NCBI RefSeq assembly: GCF_012102745.1
Contig: NZ_JAAVSY010000003.1
Location: 124,001 to 188,000 of the forward strand
Length of the DNA stretch: 64,000 bases
Direction: 5' to 3'
Origin: Haematospirillum sp. H4485
Lineage (GTDB): Bacteria; Pseudomonadota; Alphaproteobacteria; Rhodospirillales; Rhodospirillaceae
This document shows, piece by piece, positions 56,950 through 64,000 of this stretch. Within the stretch, counting starts at the first letter, position 1, and each line of letters starts with the position of its first letter. Both the position numbers and the translations under genes were made by a program. The notes under the pieces were generated by a model, which did not search any database, was not told the origin of the DNA, and was given only the letters and a program-made list of their open reading frames with translations.

Positions 56950-58629
56950 ATGGCCGCCTATCAATACATCTATACCATGCGTGACCTGACCAAGGTTTAT
57001 CCGGGCGGGCGCAAAGTGGTGGAGGGGGTCTATCTATCCTTCCTGCCCGGAGCCAAGATTGGTGTTCTGGGATACAACGGTGCCGGCAAGTCGACCCTGA
57101 TGCGCATCATGGCCGGTATCGACCAGGAATTCAGCGGTGAGGCGCGCGCGGCAGATGGTGTGCGTGTCGGGTATTTGCCGCAGGAACCCCAGCTTGATAA
57201 TGCCAAGACCGTTCTTGAGAACGTTATGGAAGGGCTGGGCGAAGTCTACACGTGGCGTCAGCGTTTTGATGATGTTTCAGCAAAGTTTGCCGAGGTCGAA
57301 GACGATGAGGCCATGAACGCCCTTTTGGCGGAGCAGGCTGAATTGCAGGAAAAGATTGATGCCTGCGATGGCTGGGATGTCGAGCGCAAGGTTGATATTG
57401 CCATGGATGCCCTGCGCTGTCCGGAAGGGGATGCCCCCGTCGGGACCTTGTCCGGTGGTGAGAAGCGACGTGTTGCGCTGGCGCGCCTGTTGTTGTCACG
57501 GCCGGACATGCTGCTGCTCGATGAGCCGACCAACCATCTGGATGCAGAGTCTGTCTGGTGGCTGGAACGTTTCCTGGAGGAGTATGAGGGGACGGTTGTT
57601 GCTGTTACCCACGACCGCTACTTCCTTGACAATGTGACTGGCTGGATCCTGGAGTTGGATCGTGGCAAGGGTATTCCCTATGAGGGCAACTATTCTTCCT
57701 GGCTGGAGCAGAAGCAAAAGCGTCTGGAGCAGGAACAGCGCGAGGAAGATGCCCGTCAGCGCACCATTTCCCAGGAGCTGGAGTGGATACGCTCCAATCC
57801 AAAGGGGCGTCAGGCCAAGCAGAAAGCCCGTATTACCGCTTTTGATGACCTGGTCGCCAAATCGGCGGACCGCCAGCCCGGGACGGCCCAGATTGTTATT
57901 CCCACGCCCGAGCGTCTGGGCGGCGTTGTGATCGAGGCGGACGGACTGAGTAAATCCTTCGGTGACCGGTTGTTGATCGATAACCTGTCTTTCCGGCTTC
58001 CTCCGGGCGGGATTGTGGGTGTGATCGGTCCAAACGGCGCCGGCAAGACAACCCTGTTCCGCATGTTAACCGGTCAGGAACAGCCGGACGGCGGCAGTAT
58101 TCGTGTTGGTGAGACCGTCAAGCTGGGTTATGTCGACCAAAGCCGTGATGCGCTGGATGACAGCAAAACGGTGTGGGAAGAAATTTCCGGTGGTCACGAT
58201 GAGATTGATCTTGGCAAGCGCAAGATCCAGTCTCGCGCCTATGTCGGGTCATTCAACTTCCGTGGCGGTGACCAGCAAAAGAAGCTGGGGCAACTGTCGG
58301 GCGGGGAACGTAACCGTGTTCACCTGGCCAAAATGCTGAAGTCTGGCGCGAACGTCCTGTTGTTGGACGAACCCACCAACGATCTGGATGTTGATACGCT
58401 CCGCGCCCTGGAAGATGCCCTGCTGGACTTCCCCGGCTGCGCTGTCGTGATTTCGCACGATCGCTGGTTCCTGGATCGTATTGCAACGCATATCCTGGCC
58501 TTTGAGGGTGACAGCCACGTCGAATGGTTCGAGGGGAACTTTGCTGATTACGAAGCGGACAAGAAGCGTCGCCTTGGTGCGGATGCCGATCAGCCGCATC
58601 GTATCCGTTACAAGCCTGTCCACCGCTGA
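56950..58629 (+). CDS. ettA: Energy-dependent translational throttle protein EttA (ABC-F)
   Basis: A 559-residue ABC-F ATPase with two nucleotide-binding domains: Walker [10 protein letters not shown] and GPNGAGKTT, signatures LSGGEKRR and LSGGERNR, Walker [12 protein letters not shown] and [11 protein letters not shown]. The linker (about 240-320) is rich in charged residues. The start [20 protein letters not shown] is typical of EttA. It binds the ribosomal E site and gates entry into elongation according to ATP/ADP. AACGGAGG lies before ATG 56950. Confidence 0.96.
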   Translation: MAAYQYIYTMRDLTKVYPGGRKVVEGVYLSFLPGAKIGVLGYNGAGKSTLMRIMAGIDQEFSGEARAADGVRVGYLPQEPQLDNAKTVLENVMEGLGEVYTWRQRFDDVSAKFAEVEDDEAMNALLAEQAELQEKIDACDGWDVERKVDIAMDALRCPEGDAPVGTLSGGEKRRVALARLLLSRPDMLLLDEPTNHLDAESVWWLERFLEEYEGTVVAVTHDRYFLDNVTGWILELDRGKGIPYEGNYSSWLEQKQKRLEQEQREEDARQRTISQELEWIRSNPKGRQAKQKARITAFDDLVAKSADRQPGTAQIVIPTPERLGGVVIEADGLSKSFGDRLLIDNLSFRLPPGGIVGVIGPNGAGKTTLFRMLTGQEQPDGGSIRVGETVKLGYVDQSRDALDDSKTVWEEISGGHDEIDLGKRKIQSRAYVGSFNFRGGDQQKKLGQLSGGERNRVHLAKMLKSGANVLLLDEPTNDLDVDTLRALEDALLDFPGCAVVISHDRWFLDRIATHILAFEGDSHVEWFEGNFADYEADKKRRLGADADQPHRIRYKPVHR

Positions 58630-58640
58630 TCAGGTATATA

Positions 58641-58717
58641 CGCCATAGTTGTTATGGCGTTTCCGGCAATGCCCACGCCCTTTTCTGGTTTATGGACCAG
58701 TGGGCGTGGGCATTTTG
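58641..58717 (+). terminator. Two tandem hairpins behind ettA
   Basis: Hairpin 1: ACGCCATA (58641-58648) / TATGGCGT (58654-58661). Hairpin 2: ATGCCCACGCCC (58670-58681) / GGGCGTGGGCAT (58703-58714), followed by TTT; its loop contains a further CTGGT / ACCAG pair. The second is the likely terminator of ettA; the first may act with it. Confidence 0.8.
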
Positions 58718-58757
58718 CATGATTTCACCTCTGCCCTGTGTCACAGGCTGTGGTGAG

Positions 58758-59636
58758 TTATATAATCCTGCGGGCCAGAAGAATGGCTCCTGCCAGAGGA
58801 TCTGCCAAGGGGATGCGCAGAAAGCTCTTGGCTTGAGGAGTCAGGAAAGGTTCAAGCCGGGTAGCGATCCCTCCGCTCAGGCAAACGGATGGAGCGCCCA
58901 GTTCAACAAGCCGCTGTATCATGGCCGAGGCATCACGGGCTGCGGCATTGATAATCATGTGGGCCGTTGTGTCGTGGCGCTGTTCTGCGTCAAACACTGT
59001 CGGGGCAAGGCTGGCATAGTTTTTCGGGCGTGCTGTTGACGTCCAGGACACAACGGCTTTTGGGTCATGGTTGAAGGATTCCATGATCATCCCGGTCAGG
59101 GGAGTCTTTTCCCATAATCCATCCAGCGCCAGTAGGGCGTACTCTACGGCCTTGCGTCCTATCCAGCTGCCCGAGCCGTGATCGGACACCTCAAAGCCCC
59201 AGCCGCCGACAGACACTTCCCGTCCATTGACACGGCCATATCCAGCCGATCCGGTTCCCAGAATCAGGATGGCGCCATCCGTTTCTCCAAAGGCCCCCGT
59301 GCAAGCAATATGCGCGTCAGACGTTACGGTCAGTGATCCCAGCCCATGTGTGTGGGAGAGGAGTGCGGGATCGTCTGTCTGTGCAAATCCGGCCAGTCCA
59401 AACACGGCACGAATGTTTTGTCGATCTTTGGCTTCATCCAGCCCGGCTTTCCTCAAACAGAGATCAATGGCGGTATTGATTGATGCCCACGCAGTTTTTG
59501 TGCCCAGCCGGATGTTGCACGATCCGGACTCCGCTTCTCCGATAGTGGTGCCGTTCTGATCTGTCAGACGGGCTCGGCAGAGGGATCCGCCTCCATCAAG
59601 GCCGAGAAAGAAGCGAAAGGCCATGGGGTGCATCAT
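58758..59636 (-). CDS. BadF/BadG/BcrA-type ATPase, N-acetylglucosamine-kinase-like
   Basis: A 292-residue actin-fold kinase. Phosphate 1 loop FLGLDGGGSLCRA, phosphate 2 loop LILGTGSAGYG, and the adenosine loop LSGGIATRL are in order; WGFEVSDHGSGSWIG matches the sugar-site segment of eukaryote-like N-acetylglucosamine and glucosamine kinases. The likely activity is ATP-dependent phosphorylation of an amino sugar, perhaps from peptidoglycan or chitin. No amino-sugar transport or deacetylase gene is adjacent. Starts at 59636, 59633 and 59624 are possible. Confidence 0.85.
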   Translation of the reverse strand: MMHPMAFRFFLGLDGGGSLCRARLTDQNGTTIGEAESGSCNIRLGTKTAWASINTAIDLCLRKAGLDEAKDRQNIRAVFGLAGFAQTDDPALLSHTHGLGSLTVTSDAHIACTGAFGETDGAILILGTGSAGYGRVNGREVSVGGWGFEVSDHGSGSWIGRKAVEYALLALDGLWEKTPLTGMIMESFNHDPKAVVSWTSTARPKNYASLAPTVFDAEQRHDTTAHMIINAAARDASAMIQRLVELGAPSVCLSGGIATRLEPFLTPQAKSFLRIPLADPLAGAILLARRII

Positions 59637-59899
59637 GTTGTGTTCCGGATGTGCGTTGTGATGTTACCAAGTCTGTACCCATTGCGTCATGAGATGATAC
59701 AACGGGTGGGAATTGTGTATCTGGGCTTATGGTGTATATGAAACGGCAGCTTTCTGTATTGAACAGTAGAATATTTCCTTTCCTGTCATCAAAGAAAAGC
59801 AGATATCAAAGCCGGAGCGGACAGTTTCTGACCGTTTATAGTACCTGAAGCGCGGTGGCCCGTTCGCATAATCAAAATGATATATATGGGAGTGATTGT

Positions 59900-62800
59900 A
59901 TGCCGGCACAGTTTCCGCTGGTCTTTCCACCTGAGTCCCCGGATTTCCCCGCCTGGCGTGATCGTTTGGCCGGTCAGTATCGTCGGGACGAGGACGAACT
60001 GGTCGTCGAACTCATAGAGGCAGCGGCCTGCTCCCGCGAGGAGCAGGACCGGATTGATGCCATGGCCACGCGTCTGGTGTCTGCTGTCCGTAGCCATCGG
60101 GTTGCCAAGGGTGGTGTTGACGCCTTCATGCATGAGTATGACCTGTCAACCCGTGAGGGCTTGACCCTCATGTGTCTGGCCGAGGCTTTGCTGCGCATTC
60201 CCGATCCCTTGACGGTTGATGCCATGGTTCAGGATCGGTTGTGTGGAACAGACTGGGACCGGCATTTCGGCAACAGTCGATCGTTGTTTGTCAATGCGGC
60301 GACTCTTGGTCTGATGGTGACCGGTCGTATCTTGCAGCCGTCTGATTTGCCCGGTGCGGATGGAATGCGCATTGTGCGTTCCTTGATCATGCGTCTGGGG
60401 CAGCCGGTGATTCGTCAGGCCCTGTGTCAGGCCATGAAGATGATGGGGCGCCAGTTTGTTCTGGGGCGTACCATAGAGGAAGCCAGAAAGCGTGGTGCTG
60501 CACAGGAGCGACGGGGCTACCGTTATTCTTTCGACATGCTTGGGGAGTCTGCGCGGACGGAAAGCGATGCCCGGGCATACTTTGTGGCCTATGAGCAGGC
60601 GATACATGCCATCGGCCAAGCGTCCAACGGGCGCGGTGTTCTGGCCGGTCCCGGTATTTCTGTCAAACTTTCGGCTTTGCATCCGCGTTACGAGGCAGCA
60701 AAACGATCTGATATGCTTGAGATTCTGGCCGGCCGTACCCTGACCCTGGCCCGGCTGGCGCGTCAATACGATATTGGTTTCTGCATTGATGCCGAGGAAG
60801 CAGATCGTCTGGAGCTGTCCCTGGAGATTATCCAGCGCGTTTACAGCGATCCATCCCTGGACGGGTGGACAGGGTTCGGGCTTGCGGTGCAGGCCTATCA
60901 GAAAAGAACGCGTGTGACCTTGGAGATTCTGGCCGACATGGTGCGTGCCGTAGGGCGGCGCATGAACATTCGCCTGGTCAAGGGAGCGTACTGGGATACG
61001 GAGATCAAGCGCGCTCAGGAGACGGGGCTTGCGGATTATCCGGTTTATACCCGCAAGGTGACGACCGATGTCTCTTATCTTGCCTGTGCCCGTGCCCTGT
61101 TCGGGTATGGCGATCTCTTCTTCCCGCAGTTTGCGACCCACAATGCTCAGACCATGGCGGCTGTTCTTGAAATGGCTGCCGGCCGTCCTTTCGAATTCCA
61201 GCGTTTGCATGGCATGGGTGAAGAGCTGTATGAGGAGATTGTTCCGGCCGACAAGCTGGGCATTCCATGCCGTATCTATGCGCCTGTCGGCAGTCATGCC
61301 GAGCTGTTGTCGTATTTGGTCCGGCGGTTGCTGGAAAATGGTGCGAATACATCGTTTGTCAACCGGCTGGTCGACGAGCGTATTCCGGTTTCTGCCATCA
61401 TTGCCAACCCTGTTGATGCCCTGCGTTCTGTGGCGGTGCGCCGGCATCCCGGGATTCCCCTGCCGCGTGATCTGTACGGTTCTGGACGGATCAATGCATC
61501 GGGGATGGATCTATCTGACAGCCGTATGCTGTCAGATCTTGCCGAGGCCATGAAAACACATGTTGCGACGACGCTTGCGGCAGGCCCCCTTGTGGGTGGC
61601 GAGGTTCGGAACGGAACGCCATGCCCGGTCTATTCGCCGGCTGATCGCCATCATGTTGTCGGCACCATCAGTGATGCCGGGGATCAGGATATTCGCGACG
61701 GATTGGGGAAGGCCAAGGCTTCGTTTGCAGCCTGGAGCCAGCGACCGGTTGCCGAGCGTGCCGCCATTCTGCGGCGTGCGGCTGACCTGATGGAACAGAA
61801 TATGGCTTTGCTGATGACGCTGTGCATCCGTGAGGCAGGCAAGACATTGCCCGATGCTGTGTCCGAGGTCCGTGAGGCGGTTGACTTCCTGCGCTATTAC
61901 GCAGCGGAAGCGTTACGTTTGGCAGATGATCATGCGCTGACCGGTCGTGGTGTATTTCTATGCATCAGTCCCTGGAATTTTCCCTTGGCCATTTTTACCG
62001 GTCAGGTCTCGGCAGCCTTGGTTGCCGGGAATACTGTTATTGCCAAGCCAGCTGAGCAGACACCCCTTGTAGCCTTTCAGGCTGTGCGCTTGTTGCATGA
62101 AGCCGGTGTTCCGGTCGATAGCCTGTCCCTGTTGCCCGGTCGCGGGGAAACAGTTGGTGCGGCTCTGGTCTCTGATCCCGATATTGCTGGTGTTGCTTTT
62201 ACGGGGTCATCCGATGTGGCGCGGCTGATTGCCCGTTCTCTTGCTGCCCGCGGTGTTGGTCCGGTGCCCTTGATTGCGGAAACGGGTGGCATGAATGCCA
62301 TGATCGTGGATAGTTCGGCCCTGCCGGAACAGGTTGTTCGTGACGTCCTGCTCTCTGCGTTTGGGTCGGCTGGCCAGAGGTGCTCTGCCTTGCGGGTTCT
62401 GTATATTCAGGATGATATCGCCGATACGGTTCTCGCCATGTTGCGTGGTGCCATGAGTGCTGTCCGGGTTGGTCATCCGGGGCGGATCGATACCGATGTT
62501 GGTCCTGTTATTGACGAGGAGGCCCGCTCTGTTCTTGAACAGCATGCGTGCGCGCTTGAAGCGGCAGGGCGCACAGCCACTCTTTGTCCGCTGGCTGCCG
62601 GTACAGATCGTGGTGTGTTCTTTGCGCTACGGCTGTTCGAGATTGAGAGTATACGTGAACTGTCGCGGGAAGTTTTTGGCCCGATCCTCCATGTGATTCG
62701 TTACAAGGCTGCGGATCTGGATCGCGTTCTTGCCGATATCCGTGATACCGGGTACGGGCTGACCATGGGTGTGCATACCCGTATTGAGTCCAGGGCACAG

Positions 62801-63799
62801 CACGTATTCCGGAATTCAAGGGTCGGGAATCTGTATGTCAACCGCTCCATGACCGGAGCTGTCGTCGGTGTCCAGCCTTTTGGCGGAGAGGGCTTGTCAG
62901 GCACCGGTCCCAAGGCGGGTGGCCCATATTATCTGCAGCGCTTTGCCCGATCGTATCCGTTTCCGGCTTCAGCTCTGACAGCCGATGGCCCTGCAACGGT
63001 CTCTCCAGGTGGGGTCTCGGCTTCCTTGCCGGCACCGATGTCGGAAGTCCAGGCGCCGGCATCAGCACTTGTGCGTGCCATGGCTGTGGCCATGCGGGAA
63101 GGATCCGCCTCCAGGCCGGACTTCACGTCCCTCGACAAGCGCGTGGCTGTTCTGGAAGGAATGGTTTCCACGCTTCAGCATCAGGGTGCGCAGCTTCTTG
63201 CTTTGCTGGAGCGTGATGGTGGGGCCGACCGTGTTTCGACCCCATCGGGAGCATTATCGGCTTATGCTGAGATTGTGCACCGGGTTGCCCTGCAGGTGCG
63301 TGCCCTTCTGTCGGGACCGGTTCGCATGCCTGGTCCAACCGGGGAGACCAATGACCTGCATCTGGCCGGTCGTGGCCCTGTCGTTCTTTTCATGGATCAG
63401 GATGCATCCTTGGAGCAGGGGCTTGCCAGGGTTGCGGCAGCGTATGGTGCCGGAAATCCTGTTGTCATGGTTGTCCATCCTTCACTGGCTGGGGCTGTAC
63501 GGTGCATTATGCCGCAAGCGTTCGGGCTGGAGCTTGTGGTTGCAGCGCCTTCGGACTCGCTTGCTGCCTTGGCCGATCTGCATGATGTGGGGGCTGTTGG
63601 TGTCTCGGGGGGCAGAGGTCTTCTGGATCAGGTTGCCCGTGCTGTGGCAGCCCGTGATGGAGCCGTTGTCCCCGTTGTTGATGAAGATGCCGGGCCGGGG
63701 CTTGTCCTGCGGTTCTGTTGTGAGCGAACCCTGACCGTGGATATTACAGCAGCAGGGGGTAACACCCTGCTGATGATGCTTGGTGATGCCGCATCCTGA
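59900..63799 (+). CDS. putA: Bifunctional proline dehydrogenase / L-glutamate gamma-semialdehyde dehydrogenase PutA
   Basis: A 1299-residue enzyme oxidising proline to glutamate. There is no N-terminal ribbon-helix-helix DNA-binding domain, so it is not the autorepressing type. A helical domain (about 1-130) is followed by the FAD-dependent proline dehydrogenase barrel (about 170-490, with RLVKGAYWDTEIK and the FPQFATHNAQT strand), then the aldehyde dehydrogenase (about 540-1020) with E794 in IAETGGMN and catalytic C828 in GSAGQRCSALRV. A C-terminal domain of about 250 residues closes the substrate tunnel in such type-B PutA proteins. GGGAG lies 8 nt before ATG 59900. The regulator is not beside it. 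Confidence 0.96.
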   Translation: MPAQFPLVFPPESPDFPAWRDRLAGQYRRDEDELVVELIEAAACSREEQDRIDAMATRLVSAVRSHRVAKGGVDAFMHEYDLSTREGLTLMCLAEALLRIPDPLTVDAMVQDRLCGTDWDRHFGNSRSLFVNAATLGLMVTGRILQPSDLPGADGMRIVRSLIMRLGQPVIRQALCQAMKMMGRQFVLGRTIEEARKRGAAQERRGYRYSFDMLGESARTESDARAYFVAYEQAIHAIGQASNGRGVLAGPGISVKLSALHPRYEAAKRSDMLEILAGRTLTLARLARQYDIGFCIDAEEADRLELSLEIIQRVYSDPSLDGWTGFGLAVQAYQKRTRVTLEILADMVRAVGRRMNIRLVKGAYWDTEIKRAQETGLADYPVYTRKVTTDVSYLACARALFGYGDLFFPQFATHNAQTMAAVLEMAAGRPFEFQRLHGMGEELYEEIVPADKLGIPCRIYAPVGSHAELLSYLVRRLLENGANTSFVNRLVDERIPVSAIIANPVDALRSVAVRRHPGIPLPRDLYGSGRINASGMDLSDSRMLSDLAEAMKTHVATTLAAGPLVGGEVRNGTPCPVYSPADRHHVVGTISDAGDQDIRDGLGKAKASFAAWSQRPVAERAAILRRAADLMEQNMALLMTLCIREAGKTLPDAVSEVREAVDFLRYYAAEALRLADDHALTGRGVFLCISPWNFPLAIFTGQVSAALVAGNTVIAKPAEQTPLVAFQAVRLLHEAGVPVDSLSLLPGRGETVGAALVSDPDIAGVAFTGSSDVARLIARSLAARGVGPVPLIAETGGMNAMIVDSSALPEQVVRDVLLSAFGSAGQRCSALRVLYIQDDIADTVLAMLRGAMSAVRVGHPGRIDTDVGPVIDEEARSVLEQHACALEAAGRTATLCPLAAGTDRGVFFALRLFEIESIRELSREVFGPILHVIRYKAADLDRVLADIRDTGYGLTMGVHTRIESRAQHVFRNSRVGNLYVNRSMTGAVVGVQPFGGEGLSGTGPKAGGPYYLQRFARSYPFPASALTADGPATVSPGGVSASLPAPMSEVQAPASALVRAMAVAMREGSASRPDFTSLDKRVAVLEGMVSTLQHQGAQLLALLERDGGADRVSTPSGALSAYAEIVHRVALQVRALLSGPVRMPGPTGETNDLHLAGRGPVVLFMDQDASLEQGLARVAAAYGAGNPVVMVVHPSLAGAVRCIMPQAFGLELVVAAPSDSLAALADLHDVGAVGVSGGRGLLDQVARAVAARDGAVVPVVDEDAGPGLVLRFCCERTLTVDITAAGGNTLLMMLGDAAS

Positions 63800-63813
63800 G
63801 CCTGAAGAACAAG

Positions 63814-63851
63814 AAAAGGTCGGGATTCCACGCGATTCCCGGCCTTTTTTT
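63814..63851 (+). terminator. Intrinsic terminator of putA
   Basis: AAAAGGTCGGGA (63814-63825) pairs with TCCCGGCCTTTT (63837-63848; one U:G pair) and is followed by more T, 15 nt after the putA stop. Confidence 0.9.
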
Positions 63852-63918
63852 GCAGATGGCAGAACGGAACATGTGCGGACACGATCCTACTATGCTTCAG
63901 GCATAGTGATCGGGGGTT

Positions 63919-64000
63919 ATGGTGCTTGTCACTGCACTCGTTCGTAATGTGTGCTATTGTTTGCCTTCACAGGCACGATACTGCATGGCCTTGCAGAAAC
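63919..64000 (+). CDS. Possible start of a further gene, cut by the window edge
   Basis: ATG 63919 is preceded by GGGGGTT and opens a frame (MVLVTALVRNVCYCLPSQ...) that stays open to the window end. Only 27 residues are visible; nothing in them is recognisable. Could equally be non-coding. Confidence 0.25.
   Translation, partial: MVLVTALVRNVCYCLPSQARYCMALQK

Noticed and set aside
1-64000. CRISPR arrays, transposases, integrases, toxin-antitoxin or phage-defence genes
   Set aside because: I looked for regularly spaced repeats and such protein families and found none.

Overview
The window is chromosomal DNA of an alphaproteobacterium, most likely a Rhodospirillales-type spirillum. This is inferred from gene content and gene order, not from a database match. 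The supporting signs are a three-gene bc1 operon (petABC) beside trmL, a PetP/PetR-like regulator pair, the RpoH form of heat-shock sigma factor, an NrtR-nadABC locus, the carA-carB-greA block next to a GatB/Yqey-dnaG-rpoD block, a trpB-trpA-accD-folC run, a periplasmic-type PHB depolymerase, cytochrome c', and a PutA without a DNA-binding domain. Coding density is high. I see no rRNA operon, CRISPR array, transposase, integrase or prophage gene, and no stretch that stands out as recently acquired.

Layout. 0-3.7 kb: the 3' part of a FAD amine oxidoreductase, then a MarR - OmpR regulator - EnvZ-like kinase operon. 3.8-5.3 kb: hsp20 followed by rpoH (minus strand). 5.9-7.1 kb: cytochrome b561 and cytochrome c' facing each other across a 12-bp hairpin. 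7.4-9.8 kb: a LOG-family hydrolase, NADP isocitrate dehydrogenase and Ohr. 9.9-15.8 kb (minus): NrtR, nadA, nadB, nadC and a PHB depolymerase, with an operator-like array of three half-sites before nadA. 16-20.4 kb: PAS histidine kinase, htpG with a heat-shock-type promoter, and a ribosome hibernation factor. 20.6-28.8 kb: a lipoprotein, an orphan binding protein, trpB-trpA-accD-folC, then kdsB-pheA on the opposite strand. 29-31.7 kb: a small unknown protein and a cyclic-nucleotide-binding/TPR protein, then trmL. 31.9-35.7 kb: petABC, a second orphan binding protein and a DUF3253 protein. 36-41.4 kb: trxB-LysR, a 2-Cys peroxiredoxin, an Lrp regulator and kup. 41.7-46.9 kb: carA-carB-greA. 47.3-51.7 kb: GatB/Yqey, dnaG, rpoD. 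51.8-64 kb: a large CHASE4/PAS kinase, a CAU tRNA, a beta-ketothiolase, a small membrane protein, ettA, an N-acetylglucosamine-kinase-like ATPase and putA.

The genes describe an aerobically respiring heterotroph (bc1 complex, TCA enzyme, proline oxidation) that stores and mobilises polyhydroxybutyrate (thiolase, depolymerase), with a cluster of proteostasis and redox-stress functions (RpoH, Hsp20, HtpG, HPF, Ohr, peroxiredoxin, TrxB) and three histidine kinases.

Most of the window is ordinary core genome and I did not find a clearly new defence or metabolic system. The least explained pieces are: the CNB/TPR protein with its small partner (28.98-31.17 kb); the inverted-repeat-rich gap at 35.73-36.0 kb, which contains mutually exclusive hairpins; the three evenly spaced half-sites before nadA; and the hairpin-rich leader of kup.
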